IMG/VR virus record: IMGVR_UViG_3300045454_000140
Location: 1 to 43,071 of that record
Source of the DNA: a virus
Strand: one strand, 5' to 3'
Length of the DNA stretch: 43,071 nt
This document shows positions 31,993 to 41,822 of this stretch, piece by piece (the first letter of the stretch is position 1; every line of letters begins with the position of its first letter). The notes under the pieces were generated by a model. That model searched no databases. It had not been told where the DNA came from and saw only the letters and a program-made list of their open reading frames with translations. The position numbers and the translations under genes were made by a program.

Positions 31993-34593
31993 ATGACTTC
32001 CGATCGCGCACAGATCCTCATCACCGCTGTCGACCAGACCCGCACGGCCCTGGATGGCATCCGGAACAACCTCGGGCGCCTGGGTGACGAAACCCGCCGT
32101 GTGCAGGGATTGCTGGCAGGCCTGGGTGTCTCGCTCACGCTGGGCGCGTTCGCGGCACTGGTCAAGGGAGCGATCGACTCTGCCGATGAACTGAACAAGC
32201 TCTCCCAGAAAATCGGCATCTCGGTCGAAGCATTGTCGACGCTGCAATTCGCCGCCCAGTTGTCGGATGTCGGGCTTGATACCTTAAAGACCGGCCTGAA
32301 AGGACTCTCCGCCAACCTGACGGAAGCACGTTCCGGACTGGGGGAAGGCGCTGCCCTGTTTCAGGCACTCGGTGTCTCGGTCGAGGATACGGCGGGTAAT
32401 CTCAAGTCATCGGACACGATCCTGCTGGAGATTGCCGATCGCTTCGCCAGCTTCGAGGACGGAGCCACCAAGACGGCCCTGGCGGTCAAGCTCTTCGGCA
32501 AGAGCGGGATGGACATGATCCCGTTCCTGAATCAGGGGGCATCGGGAATCCGCGCACTGATGCTGGAAGCCGAGCTGCTCGGCCTGAAGTTGTCGACCGA
32601 AACCGCTCAGGCGGCTGAAGCCTTCAACGACAACCTGACAGCGCTCAAAGCCTCGTCTTCCGGGTTGGGCATAACGCTTGCCACCGAGTTGCTGGCACCC
32701 TTGCGGGTCGTGACCGATGCCATCCGCGACGGACAAGGAGAAGCGACCGGCTTCGCAGCCATTCTCGGCGGTGCCCTCAAAACCACCCTGGAGGCGATTC
32801 TCGTTCTTGGCGTGAATGTCGCCTACGTCTTCAAGTCGATGGGCACCGAGATCGGTGGCATGGCCGCGCAACTCGCCGCGCTGGCCCGCCTCGACATCCG
32901 GGGTTTCAAGGCGATCGGCGAAGCCATGCGGGAAGATGCCGCCAAGGCGCGTGCCGATGTTGATGCCTTATCGGCGCGCATCCTCAATCCACCCCAGGCG
33001 CGCTCTGCAGGGCCAGCTCCTACCACTCCGACTGCGGGAAATACGGGCGCGGCGACAGAAGACATGCAGCGCATGGCCTGCGTGCTATCGGGCGGTGAAT
33101 GGCGTGGCGGACGCTGCATCAAGAAAGGCGCGGAAGCCAAGGACAACAGTGCAGCGCGCCTGGCAGTCCTGAAGGCACAGGCTGACGCAGAATTCCGTCT
33201 GCTCAAGACCGGGCTGGATCAGCAGAAGGCCGCCCTCGACCGGGCCCTGGATGATCGCCTGGTATCGATTCGGGACTACTACGCGCAAAAGACCCGTCTT
33301 GAGCAGGCGGCCATCGACGAGGATGTTTCCCGCAAGACCGAGGAACGCAATGCCCAGCAACAGATGGCCAATGGGAAAAATGCGGGCGGGAAAGACGAGG
33401 CCACCCGGCTGCGGGCCATGGCCGAGGTCAAGAAGCTCGATGGCGAGATAGCCGTTCTGGCACAACAACGCGGTGAGATCGAGGTGGCCAATGCGCATGC
33501 GGCGGCCAATGCCGAACGGCAACTCGCCAATGAGCTCGCCCGGGTACGGGATCGTCTCGCCGAGGTGCGGGGAGGCTCGGGTGGTGACAGTACTCGCGCC
33601 CGCTTGCAACGCGAGTATCAGCCCCTGATCGAGCAGTTACAACGCATGGGGGATACCGCCGGCACGCAGGATGTGGCGCGGCTGATTGATGTTGAGTCGG
33701 ATCTGGCGGAACTGTCCCGCTTCGAGCGCGAGTACCAGACCGCGACCGAGCGACTCTCGCTGCGGGGTCGGGAACTCCAGGTGCAAAAGGAGGCGGGGCT
33801 CATCACCGAGACCCAGATGCGGCAGACGCTGCTGGGTTTGCAGGCCGAGACGGCACGGGAGGTCGAAGCGTTGATCCCCAAGATGGAGCAACTCGCGCAA
33901 TCGACGGGTTCCGAGGAAGCGGTCAATCGGGTGGCACGGCTGAAGATAGAAATTGCCAGCCTCAAGACAGTGACGGACGAGGTGGCGGTCCGCATCAATG
34001 GTGACACCCAGAACGCCTTTGCCACGATGTTCGAGCAGATCGGCTCGGGCGCCAAGTCGGCCAAGGATGCCTTCTCCGATTTTGCGCGCAGCGTGCTGGC
34101 CTCGATCAACCGGATCGCTTCGCAGAAACTCGCCGAGAGTTTGTTCGGTGCGATTGGGGGCGGTGGCGGCAGTGGTGGCAATGGTGGCCTGGGTGCCTTC
34201 ATCAGCGGACTGTTCAAGGGCTTCGCCACGGGTGGCCTGGTCAGCGGGCCGGGAACTTCGACCTCGGACTCGATCCCGGCGCGTCTGTCGGCCGGGGAGT
34301 ATGTCCTGCGGGCCGCTGCAGTGCGCCGGCTCGGTGTGGATTTCCTCCACGCCCTGAACGGCGGACTCAGTGTTCCCCGCTGGCAGGGTGTGCGTCTGGC
34401 CTTCGCCGAGGGTGGTCTGGTACCGCCAGTTGCCCCGGCAACGACAGGGGGCGGGGCCGGTCAGGCGGTACGCATCGTCAATGTGATCGATCCCAGTCTT
34501 GCCGCCGACTACCTCACTTCCCCCGCTGGCGAAAAGTCGATTCTCAACATCCTCTCGCGCAATGGCTCGGCCGTGCGCGAGATTCTGCGTTAG
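31993..34593 (+). CDS. Tail tape measure protein
   Basis: 866-aa protein setting tail length. The N-terminal part (AVDQTRTALDGIRNNLGRLGDETRRVQGLLAGLGVSLTLGAFAALVKGAIDSADELNKLSQKIGISVEALSTLQFAAQ) matches the phage tail tape measure entry region. A long coiled-coil middle (about residues 380-700, rich in A, E, K, Q, R) follows, then a Gly-rich stretch (GGGGGSGGNGG) and AGEYVLRAAAVRRLGVDFLHALNGG at the C-terminus. A two-Cys insert (CVLSGGEWRGGRC) lies near residue 360. The length implies a tail of about 130 nm by the usual rule of thumb. Confidence 0.92.
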   Translation: MTSDRAQILITAVDQTRTALDGIRNNLGRLGDETRRVQGLLAGLGVSLTLGAFAALVKGAIDSADELNKLSQKIGISVEALSTLQFAAQLSDVGLDTLKTGLKGLSANLTEARSGLGEGAALFQALGVSVEDTAGNLKSSDTILLEIADRFASFEDGATKTALAVKLFGKSGMDMIPFLNQGASGIRALMLEAELLGLKLSTETAQAAEAFNDNLTALKASSSGLGITLATELLAPLRVVTDAIRDGQGEATGFAAILGGALKTTLEAILVLGVNVAYVFKSMGTEIGGMAAQLAALARLDIRGFKAIGEAMREDAAKARADVDALSARILNPPQARSAGPAPTTPTAGNTGAATEDMQRMACVLSGGEWRGGRCIKKGAEAKDNSAARLAVLKAQADAEFRLLKTGLDQQKAALDRALDDRLVSIRDYYAQKTRLEQAAIDEDVSRKTEERNAQQQMANGKNAGGKDEATRLRAMAEVKKLDGEIAVLAQQRGEIEVANAHAAANAERQLANELARVRDRLAEVRGGSGGDSTRARLQREYQPLIEQLQRMGDTAGTQDVARLIDVESDLAELSRFEREYQTATERLSLRGRELQVQKEAGLITETQMRQTLLGLQAETAREVEALIPKMEQLAQSTGSEEAVNRVARLKIEIASLKTVTDEVAVRINGDTQNAFATMFEQIGSGAKSAKDAFSDFARSVLASINRIASQKLAESLFGAIGGGGGSGGNGGLGAFISGLFKGFATGGLVSGPGTSTSDSIPARLSAGEYVLRAAAVRRLGVDFLHALNGGLSVPRWQGVRLAFAEGGLVPPVAPATTGGGAGQAVRIVNVIDPSLAADYLTSPAGEKSILNILSRNGSAVREILR

Positions 34594-34601
34594 GAACTGC
34601 C

Positions 34602-35408
34602 ATGGCCTGGACATCCGGTACCGCTTCGGACTACCTCGACCTGCTGACCCGCCTCAAGGCCTTCGTCACCGAGCAGATGCTGCCCGCCAACGAGCGCTGG
34701 CAAGTCATGCGCTGGGTACCGGGGCCGCCGGCCGAACTGGTGCTCAAGGGCGTCGGCCTGGCCGGCAGCGACGAAATCTATGTCGCAATCCAGACGGAGA
34801 CATCGTCGGACTACGGCAACTGGAAACTGCGGGGCTATGTCACCTACAACCCCGGAGTGGCCTTCGATGCCCAGTACAACAGCAGTCAAACCTACTACGC
34901 GCTGCTGACCCTTTCGGCAATGCCGTACTGGTTTGTCGCCAACGGTCGCCGCATCGTCGTGGTGGTCAAGACCGGCACCTACTACGAGTGTGTGCATCTC
35001 GGGCTGTTCCTGCCCTATGCCACGCCGGCCCAATATCCGTATCCCCTGGTGGTGGGTGGCTCGTACAACGGTTCGACGCGCTGGAGCAACGCTTATACCT
35101 ACCGTAACCATCTGCCGCGCACGGCCGGCTATTCCGGTGCGTACTGGTCGCCAACGGGCACATGGAACAGCAGTCCGTATTTCTGGCCGGGCACATGGGG
35201 CAACAATCAGCGCGAAGCCCCGGATGGCAGCTATCCGCTGTTGCCCTTCGTGATGCAGGGCCTGGGCGAACTGGACGGCATGTACAGCGTGCCGGGCTAC
35301 GGCAATTCCGTGGAGAACATCATCACCGCCAATGGCGTGGATCACCTCGTGGTGCAGGACGTGTATCGCACCGGGTACTACGACTATTGGGCACTGAAGC
35401 TGGCATAG
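34602..35408 (+). CDS. Aromatic-rich virion protein (putative tail tip/receptor module)
   Basis: 268-aa protein rich in Tyr, Trp and Gly: MAWTSGTASDYLDLLTRLKAF, NWKLRGYVTYNPGVAFDAQYNSSQTYYALLTLS, TTG-type short repeats of YNGSTRWSNAYTYRNHLPRT. No named family recognised. Together with the next gene, also aromatic-rich and starting with a similar N-terminal helix pattern, it probably forms part of the tail tip or baseplate. It starts 8 nt after the tape measure. Confidence 0.7.
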   Translation: MAWTSGTASDYLDLLTRLKAFVTEQMLPANERWQVMRWVPGPPAELVLKGVGLAGSDEIYVAIQTETSSDYGNWKLRGYVTYNPGVAFDAQYNSSQTYYALLTLSAMPYWFVANGRRIVVVVKTGTYYECVHLGLFLPYATPAQYPYPLVVGGSYNGSTRWSNAYTYRNHLPRTAGYSGAYWSPTGTWNSSPYFWPGTWGNNQREAPDGSYPLLPFVMQGLGELDGMYSVPGYGNSVENIITANGVDHLVVQDVYRTGYYDYWALKLA

Positions 35409-35505
35409 ACCAACGCCGCATCGCCGACCTCGTTCCCCCTTCTTCCCATCCATCTTCCACATGCTGATTGCGGTAGTGGTCGGCACGTAAGGCGTTCCAA
35501 CACTT

Positions 35506-36267
35506 ATGGCATTCCAATCCGGCATCACCACCTCCCCGAACGACCTGCTCGACAAGATCCGGCTCTTCGCTACCACCTACTGCGGTTACACGCAGTTGAT
35601 GTACCAGGCGGACTCGGGCTACTACCGGCTGCACCTGCAGCACGCGGGCAGCGGCCAATACGTCAATCTGCACTCCTGGAGCAGTTACCTCGCGGCCTAT
35701 GGCTCGACCTCGTTCAGCAGCGGCCTGGCCTACGGCTCACAAACCGTATCGGGGGGCTCGATCTCGGCCAACCTGCTGTCCGGCAGTGCCGAATACTTCC
35801 TGTTCGGCGGTGACGGCTATTGCTATTGCGTCATGCAAAGCTCGAGCACTGCCTACAATCAGTTGTTCTTTGGTCAGATGACCAAGTCCTGCAGTTTCAC
35901 CGGAGGCGCCTTTCTCTCCGACACCTACAGCGGGGCTGTGCGCGCTGACATTGACGGCGCGACCAATGCCTGGAAAACCGCCAACGGATCCGGCAACACC
36001 TCGTCGCGGATGTTCTACACCAGCCTGACGCGACAACTCGACAGCTATTCACCAATCTCCTTCAACGGGGTGACGCCGCTGTATCCGATCACCGTCGAGG
36101 TGGGACGCACCACACCGACCTACTATTACTCGATGGTGGGCTACATCCCCGAGGCCCGCCTGCTGCGCATGAACGGTCAGTACGCCAACAAGGACATCGT
36201 GACGCTCGGCAGCGACGAGTGGATGGTGTTCAACACCTACTATGGCGGCTACGCCTTCAAGAAATGA
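35506..36267 (+). CDS. Second aromatic-rich virion protein
   Basis: 253-aa protein: MAFQSGITTSPNDLLDKIRLFATTYCGYTQLMYQADSGYYRLHLQHAGSGQYVNLHSWSSY, later VEVGRTTPTYYYSMVGYIPEARLLRMNGQYAN. The opening (MAFQSG..., helix, L.K.) parallels that of the preceding gene, suggesting ancient duplication. No family recognised. The SD is weak. It overlaps the next gene by 4 nt (ATGA). Confidence 0.7.
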   Translation: MAFQSGITTSPNDLLDKIRLFATTYCGYTQLMYQADSGYYRLHLQHAGSGQYVNLHSWSSYLAAYGSTSFSSGLAYGSQTVSGGSISANLLSGSAEYFLFGGDGYCYCVMQSSSTAYNQLFFGQMTKSCSFTGGAFLSDTYSGAVRADIDGATNAWKTANGSGNTSSRMFYTSLTRQLDSYSPISFNGVTPLYPITVEVGRTTPTYYYSMVGYIPEARLLRMNGQYANKDIVTLGSDEWMVFNTYYGGYAFKK

Positions 36268-37955
36268 CGACCTTTGCCGGCGCGTTACTGCCTTCGGGAT
36301 TCCAGGGCGATCCGGCCTATGCCTTGCCGGAGAAATTCCTGCCGGCACCGTTTCGCCCTTATGAGGGGGCCATTGCCCGATTCTCCAGCGGCGGTTCCCT
36401 GACCAACCTTCTGCCGGTCAGCGAACTGCCAATGGGTTTCGCCGGCTTTACGATCCGACAGTTCGAACAGCACTGGTATCACCAGATTCATCTGCTGCCG
36501 GGCAAGATCATCCTGGGCAATCTACTGTCGACGCAGATGCGGCAGATCGAAGTGTGGAACGCGCATTTCGCCACCAAGACCCTGTCGGCTATCGTTGGCG
36601 AGAACGATGGTGGCATCGTGCTGTCGGGCAGCAGCAATCCACCGACCACCTTCGGCATGCTGTCGTCGCGCTTGTACGAGGTTTCCATCAGTCTTGATGG
36701 TCCCCCGGTCATCGAGGCGTCCTTCACCTTCCAGTTTCCTGGGGAGACACCGCGCCTGAGCATCTCGGGTCGGCGGGTCGTGGTCTTTGGCCTGCGACCC
36801 CACTGGGGCGAGTCCTGGCTGGAGCGACTGGCCTGGGCCACCGATGTGCTGACCGCCCGGGATGGCACGGAGCAGCGCGTGAGCCTGCGCGTCAATCCGC
36901 GTCGCTCGCTCGAATTCACGATCCTGCTCGGGCGCGACGATGCGGCATTGCTGGATGTCCTGCTGTCGGCCTGGCAGTCGCGGGTCTATGCCTTGCCGAT
37001 CTGGCCGGACAAGACGCAGTTGGCGGGCAGCCTGGTGGCGGGAAGCACCTTCATTCCACTGACGACGACGCACCTGGAGTACGAGGCCGATGGCCTGCTG
37101 GTGATCGGTACCGACAGCCGCAATACGGAGGCGGCGGAAGTGCTGTCGGTCGCCAGCAATGGCGTGACGCTCAAGCAACCCATCCTCCAGTCCTGGCCGG
37201 CAGGCGCCTTCGTGACACCGGCGCGGACTGCACGGCTGCGCATCAGTCAGCCGGTAACGCGGATCACGGAAGCCATCGTGACGGCCCGGGTGGTGTTCGA
37301 TATCGCGGGAACCACCACGATCACCAAACAGGACAACGCCACCAGACTGAGCAATGTGCCGATCTGGCCGATGACCTTCCCGCGACCGAACCGGGAGCGT
37401 GATGTCGAGGTAGAGTATCAGCGGCTCGCTGAGGTTCTGGACTACGAGACCGGCATTACGGCGGTGGATGACTCGGGGGCACGACCGTTCATTCGTCGCG
37501 CCTTCGATTTCCGCTTTACCAGCCGTGCCGAGATTGCCGCCTTCAAGGGCTGGCTGGCGGCCCGTGCCGGACGCCTGGTGGCGTTCTGGCAGCCGGGCTG
37601 GGAATCGTCCATCGTGCCGACCCGCAAGATTCTGTCGAACCAGACGGTGATGACCGTGGCGGCGCGGGGTTATGCCCTGTACTTCAACCCGATGCCGGGG
37701 CGCACCGAAGCGGCGTTTCTGCACAAGAACGAGACCTGGTACTACCGCACGATCCTGAGCTTTGGTGCCGGGACCACCTCTGAAGAGGAAACGATGACGC
37801 TCGATCAGACCTTCGGCTTCGACGCCAACCCCGAAGACTGGCTCGCGATTTACTTCCTGGAAAAAACCCGACTCGACAGCGACCAGATCGAATTGCACTG
37901 GATCTCTGACCGGATCGTCGAATCGGCGCTGCCAATCAAGAGCATCAAGGGATAA
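36264..37955 (+). CDS. Phage minor tail protein (distal tail-like)
   Basis: 563-aa protein. The C-terminal part, EVEYQRLAEVLDYETGITAVDDSGARPFIRRAFDFRFTSRAEIAAFKGWLAARAGRLVAFWQPGWE, is typical of minor tail proteins preceding the BR0599-type gene in GTA- and siphophage-like tail modules. The middle contains LLDVLLSAWQSRVYALPIWPDKTQL and repeats its own motif. It is probably part of the distal tail. The ATG at 36264 is coupled to the previous stop. Confidence 0.75.
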   Translation: MTTFAGALLPSGFQGDPAYALPEKFLPAPFRPYEGAIARFSSGGSLTNLLPVSELPMGFAGFTIRQFEQHWYHQIHLLPGKIILGNLLSTQMRQIEVWNAHFATKTLSAIVGENDGGIVLSGSSNPPTTFGMLSSRLYEVSISLDGPPVIEASFTFQFPGETPRLSISGRRVVVFGLRPHWGESWLERLAWATDVLTARDGTEQRVSLRVNPRRSLEFTILLGRDDAALLDVLLSAWQSRVYALPIWPDKTQLAGSLVAGSTFIPLTTTHLEYEADGLLVIGTDSRNTEAAEVLSVASNGVTLKQPILQSWPAGAFVTPARTARLRISQPVTRITEAIVTARVVFDIAGTTTITKQDNATRLSNVPIWPMTFPRPNRERDVEVEYQRLAEVLDYETGITAVDDSGARPFIRRAFDFRFTSRAEIAAFKGWLAARAGRLVAFWQPGWESSIVPTRKILSNQTVMTVAARGYALYFNPMPGRTEAAFLHKNETWYYRTILSFGAGTTSEEETMTLDQTFGFDANPEDWLAIYFLEKTRLDSDQIELHWISDRIVESALPIKSIKG

Positions 37956-37958
37956 CCG

Positions 37959-38756
37959 ATGTCCTACCTCACGCAGGAAACCTCGGCGGCCGCTGGCCTG
38001 CCGGTGGAACTCTATCGCTTCGTTCTTGGCCAGCAGATCTGGGCGGTGACCAGCGGCCGCGATGTCGTGACCTACCAGGCGGATACCTATCAGCCGGCTG
38101 TTCTGAGCCGTTCCGGACTGGAACAATCACCGGATTTCTCGCGCAATGGTATCGAATTGGAATGTGCGCGCGACTTTGCGGTGGCCCAGTTGTTTGCCGC
38201 CAGCCGGCCCAACGGGGTGGTTTCCCTGACGCTGTTTCGCAATCACTACGGCGACAGCGAGTACATCACCGCCTGGAAAGGTCGCGTGGCGTCGGTGGTG
38301 TTTGCCGGTAGCGGCGCGACGATTCGCTGCGAGTCGATCTTCACGGCATTGAAGCGCCCTGGGCTGCGGGCGCATTACCAGACCGGTTGCCGCCATGCCC
38401 TTTACGACCCGGGCTGTGGCATCAACAACCAGGCCTACAAGATCGCCGGCACGTTGAGCGCGGTCTCCGGACTGACGGCAACCTCGGTGGCTTTCCTGTC
38501 GCAGAGCAGCGGATGGCTGACCGGTGGTTACCTGCGCGTGGGTGGCGTGCCGCGCATGATCACCCAACACTCGGGCGATACGGTCACGCTGTCGAGCGTC
38601 CTGCCCGGACTGGCGGTGGGCGGTGCCTTCGAAGCCTTCGCCGGCTGCGACCGCAGTTTCTCGACCTGCCAGAGCAAGTTCGGCAATTCGCTGAACTTTG
38701 GCGGATTCCCCTGGATACCGGCAAAGAACCCCTTTGCCGGCGACTCGATCATCTGA
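37959..38756 (+). CDS. Phage BR0599-family tail protein
   Basis: 265-aa protein with the DUF2163/BR0599 pattern: VELYRFVLGQQIWAVTSGRDVVTYQADTYQP, GIELECARDFAVAQLF, then the Cys-containing C-terminal region with YQTGCRHALYDPGCGIN and CDRSFSTCQSKFGNSLNFGGFPWIP. In GTA and related phages this protein sits at the tail tip next to a hub and peptidase. Here no NlpC/P60 peptidase gene follows. Confidence 0.85.
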   Translation: MSYLTQETSAAAGLPVELYRFVLGQQIWAVTSGRDVVTYQADTYQPAVLSRSGLEQSPDFSRNGIELECARDFAVAQLFAASRPNGVVSLTLFRNHYGDSEYITAWKGRVASVVFAGSGATIRCESIFTALKRPGLRAHYQTGCRHALYDPGCGINNQAYKIAGTLSAVSGLTATSVAFLSQSSGWLTGGYLRVGGVPRMITQHSGDTVTLSSVLPGLAVGGAFEAFAGCDRSFSTCQSKFGNSLNFGGFPWIPAKNPFAGDSII

Positions 38757-38759
38757 ATC

Positions 38760-38999
38760 ATGTGGACTCAAATTCTCATCTGGGTGGTGACCACGGTCAT
38801 CGGTGCCTTGCTGAGCCCCCGGCCGCCCAAACCGGCTTCTATCTCGCCCGGCAATGTCGAGGCTCCAGTGGCCGAACAGGGCAAGCCCATCCCGGTGTTG
38901 TTCGGCACGCGCGTGATCCGCCAGGCCAACTGCGTCTGGTATGGCGACATCAAGACCACGGAAATTCGCCAGACGTCTGGCAGTGGAGGCAAGAAATGA
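38760..38999 (+). CDS. Small membrane-anchored or tail-tip protein
   Basis: 79-aa protein with an N-terminal hydrophobic segment (WTQILIWVVTTVIGALLS) followed by PRPPKP and GKPIPVLFGTRVIRQANCVWYGD. The second half matches the usual opening of phage tail-hub proteins, which here is a separate gene. It is coupled to the next small gene (ATGA). Confidence 0.68.
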   Translation: MWTQILIWVVTTVIGALLSPRPPKPASISPGNVEAPVAEQGKPIPVLFGTRVIRQANCVWYGDIKTTEIRQTSGSGGKK

Positions 39000-39196
39000 C
39001 AGTGATCGCAACCCACGAGGACGCCAAGGCCCTGGGCTATTGCAATGCTGGGCTGCGCAAATGGTTCCCTCGTGACGGGGTTAGTTTCGATGACTTCCGC
39101 AGGGACGGCGTAACGACCGACTGGCTCCGGGCCACCGGCGACGCCATGGCCATGCGTCTCGCCGAGGCAGTCGAACAACGCGAGCAGGTGGCCTAA
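38996..39196 (+). CDS. Small phage protein (66 aa)
   Basis: 66-aa protein: MTVIATHEDAKALGYCNAGLRKWFPRDGVSFDDFRRDGVTTDWLRATGD. GGAGG precedes the ATG. Similar small proteins are found beside tail-hub genes in related phages (recollection). Function unknown. It is followed immediately by the hub gene. Confidence 0.7.
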   Translation: MTVIATHEDAKALGYCNAGLRKWFPRDGVSFDDFRRDGVTTDWLRATGDAMAMRLAEAVEQREQVA

Positions 39197-41407
39197 GTGG
39201 GCGGTGGCGGAAAACGCGGTGGCGGCTCGAGTTCCTATGTCGTTGGCCATCGCTACTACGCGGGGCTCCATCTGGTCCTGTGCCATGGGCCGGTCGATGC
39301 CATCACGCGCATCATTGTCGGCGAGCGCACGGCCTGGAGCGGCAGCATCACGAGCAGCCAGACGATCTACATCAATGCCCCGCAGCTGTTCGGCGGCGAT
39401 TCACGCGAAGGCGGCGTGCAGGGCTATGTCGAGGTGAAGTTCGGCGGCCCGGCTGAAACGGTGTCCGGCTATCTGCAGCAGAAGCTCGGCAGCATCATTC
39501 CGGCGTTTCGCGGCGTGTTGTCGCTGATCGTCCAGCAGTGCCAACTGTCGGCGATGAACCCCTACATCAAACCCTGGAGCGTCGAGGCACGTCGCATCCC
39601 GGCACCGGCTGCGCTCTATGGCGGCAACATCAACAATGACGCCAACCCGGCTCACATCATCTACGAGTGTCTCAACAACGCGACTTGGGGCTTGGGCCAC
39701 GCGACCAGTGAGATCGATCCAGGCAGTTTCCAGACGGCCGCCAGTACGCTGGCCAGCGAACAGTTCGGACTCTCCCTGTTGTGGGATCGCGAACAGCCCC
39801 TCGAAGAGTTCATCGGCGAAGTGCTGCGCCACATCGATGGCACGCTCTATGTCCATCCGCGCACCGGGCAATACACCCTGAAACTCGCCCGGGCGGATTA
39901 CAGCCTTCCCAACCTCATGGTGCTGGATGCCACCAATATCCTGGCATTGGAAAGCTTCTCGCGTCCGGCCGAATCCGAATTGATCAACCAGGTCACGGTG
40001 CGTTACCGGGACCGCAGCACCGACAAGGATGCGGCGATCACTGTGCATGACCTGGCGGCACTGGAACTGGCCGGTGGTGTGGTGTCCTCGGTGACGGTGG
40101 ACTATCCGGGCATCAGCAATGGCACGCTGGCCTCGAAGGTGGCGCTGGGTGACCTCAAGCAGTTGTCCGTGCCCCTGGCCAAGGCGACGCTGGTCGCCAA
40201 CCGCAAGGCGGCCAGTCTCAATATCGGCGATGTCTTCAAGCTGACCTGGCCGGAGTTGGGCATCGCCCAACTGGTGATGCGGGTGGTGCGCATCAGCTAT
40301 GGCACCCTGACTGATGGGCGGGTGCGTATCGAATGTGTCGAGGACATATTCGGCTTGCCCTCGGCCACCTATGTCTCACCGACGCCCACCTCCTGGGTCT
40401 CGCCACTGACCGCTCCGGCGCCGGTGCCGTTCAGGAAGCTGGGCGAGGCACCATGGTGGACGGTGGTGAAACGGGTGGTTGGCGAATCGGCGACGGCCCG
40501 GGCCGAGCTTGATCCAGAAAGTGGTCTCCTGGTGGTGTGCGCAAGCCGGCCCTCCGGAGATTCCCTCAACGTGAAGGTGCTGACGCGCCAGGGCAGCGCC
40601 GCCTTTGCCGAGGTTGAGGCGATGGGTTTTACGCCCAACGCGACGCTGATCAACGACATCGACCCGGCCGCCACCGTGCTGGCGATCGGCAACGGGCAGG
40701 ACCTGGAGTCGGTCGGCCTCGACAAGCTGGCCTATCTCGACGACGAGATCGTGGCCATCAAGGCGGTGAATCTCGGTGCCGGGACGGTCACGGTGGAACG
40801 GGGCATTCTCGATACTGTTCCGGTGAGTCATCTGGCCGGTGCGCGGCTCTGGTTCGCCGATGGCGTGGAAGCCCTGATCACCGAGCAGTATCTGTCCGGG
40901 GAATCACTGCAGGTCAAGCTGCTGCCGTCGACCGGCATGGGACGCCTGGCGGAGTCAGCGGCGACGGCCGATAGCTACACGTTCGCCAAGCGGATGATCA
41001 GGCCGTATCCGCCGGGGAATGTGCGGGTCAATAACGTGATGTGGCCCACTGTGATTCTGGGCCAGATGGCGCTGACCTGGGCCCATCGCGACCGGATGCA
41101 GCAGACCGTCTATCTGGTGACGCAGTCGGAGGGCAACATCGGCCCCGAGGCGGGGACCACCTACACGGTTCGCATCTACAACGAAAACCTTGGGCTCCAA
41201 AAAACCCTCACGGGTCTGACCACGACTTCCTTCACCTACACAACCACCGACGAGGCCACGGACAGCGGGCTGGGCCGGATCAACGGACGGATCAAGGTCG
41301 AAATCGAGTCGGTGCGCGACGGGCATGTCAGTTGGCAAAAGCAGACGCGGAGTTTCGAGCGGGCGGGCTTCGGCCTGAACTACGGCAAATACTATGGAGG
41401 CATCTGA
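39197..41407 (+). CDS. Tail hub/host-specificity protein
   Basis: 736-aa tail-tip protein with a GTG start. The Gly-rich opening (GGGGKRGGGSSSYVVGHRYYAGLHLVLCHGPVDAITRIIVGE) is typical of GTA-like tail hub proteins. It contains WSVEARRIPAPA, a central SSVTVDYPGISNG..., LGDLKQLSVPLAKATLVANRKAASLNIGDVFKLTWPELG segment, and a C-terminal fibronectin-like part. It likely forms the central hub and bears receptor contacts. The next gene is coupled (TGATG). Confidence 0.83.
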   Translation: MGGGGKRGGGSSSYVVGHRYYAGLHLVLCHGPVDAITRIIVGERTAWSGSITSSQTIYINAPQLFGGDSREGGVQGYVEVKFGGPAETVSGYLQQKLGSIIPAFRGVLSLIVQQCQLSAMNPYIKPWSVEARRIPAPAALYGGNINNDANPAHIIYECLNNATWGLGHATSEIDPGSFQTAASTLASEQFGLSLLWDREQPLEEFIGEVLRHIDGTLYVHPRTGQYTLKLARADYSLPNLMVLDATNILALESFSRPAESELINQVTVRYRDRSTDKDAAITVHDLAALELAGGVVSSVTVDYPGISNGTLASKVALGDLKQLSVPLAKATLVANRKAASLNIGDVFKLTWPELGIAQLVMRVVRISYGTLTDGRVRIECVEDIFGLPSATYVSPTPTSWVSPLTAPAPVPFRKLGEAPWWTVVKRVVGESATARAELDPESGLLVVCASRPSGDSLNVKVLTRQGSAAFAEVEAMGFTPNATLINDIDPAATVLAIGNGQDLESVGLDKLAYLDDEIVAIKAVNLGAGTVTVERGILDTVPVSHLAGARLWFADGVEALITEQYLSGESLQVKLLPSTGMGRLAESAATADSYTFAKRMIRPYPPGNVRVNNVMWPTVILGQMALTWAHRDRMQQTVYLVTQSEGNIGPEAGTTYTVRIYNENLGLQKTLTGLTTTSFTYTTTDEATDSGLGRINGRIKVEIESVRDGHVSWQKQTRSFERAGFGLNYGKYYGGI

Positions 41408-41757
41408 TGGCAAGTACTGATCCGAATCTCGGACTGACCTACGGCTGGACACTCGGTGAGTCCGGGTGGCACACAACAATGGACAGCAATTTGAAGCGGC
41501 TCGGGGCGGTGGTCGGGCTCGCGGTCAAGGATCGGGATCTGGTCACGCCGCCGGCCAGTCCGGTCGATGGCGACCGCTACATCATTCCGGCCGCTGCGAC
41601 CGGTGTGTGGGCTGGCAGGACCAACCAGATCGCCGTGCGCGTGGCCAGTGCCTGGGAGTACTACACGCCGAAGGTCGGCTGGCTTTGCTACATCGAGGAC
41701 GAGGCCGTGCTCTCGGCCTACAAGAGCACCGGCTGGAGTGCCGGCATCGCGATCTGA
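41407..41757 (+). CDS. DUF2793 tail-associated protein
   Basis: 116-aa protein of the DUF2793 type: PNLGLTYGWTLGESGWHTTMDSNLKRLGAVVGLAVKDRDLVTPPASPVDGDRYIIPAAATGVWAG, ending with an aromatic WLCYIEDEAVLSAYKSTGWSAGIAI. DUF2793 domains occur in or next to tail-tip proteins and may be fibre or collar components. The start is coupled to the hub stop. Confidence 0.82.
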   Translation: MASTDPNLGLTYGWTLGESGWHTTMDSNLKRLGAVVGLAVKDRDLVTPPASPVDGDRYIIPAAATGVWAGRTNQIAVRVASAWEYYTPKVGWLCYIEDEAVLSAYKSTGWSAGIAI

Positions 41758-41778
41758 CATCGCTTAACCAACCCGACG

Positions 41779-41801
41779 AGCCCACCCACGAGGTGGGCTT
41801 T
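41779..41801 (+). terminator. Hairpin after the tail operon
   Basis: AGCCCACC, short loop, GGTGGGCT, then TTT. The U tract is short, so this may be a partial terminator between tail and lysis genes. Confidence 0.6.
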
Positions 41802-41822
41802 CCAATTCTGGAGGACGAAATC

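Noticed and set aside
36522-38126. Long minus-strand open frame (534 aa) opposite the minor tail gene
   Set aside because: High-GC shadow of a well-supported tail gene, with no SD and no recognisable protein pattern. Similar long antisense frames at 23353-24621 and 28075-29223 were rejected for the same reason.
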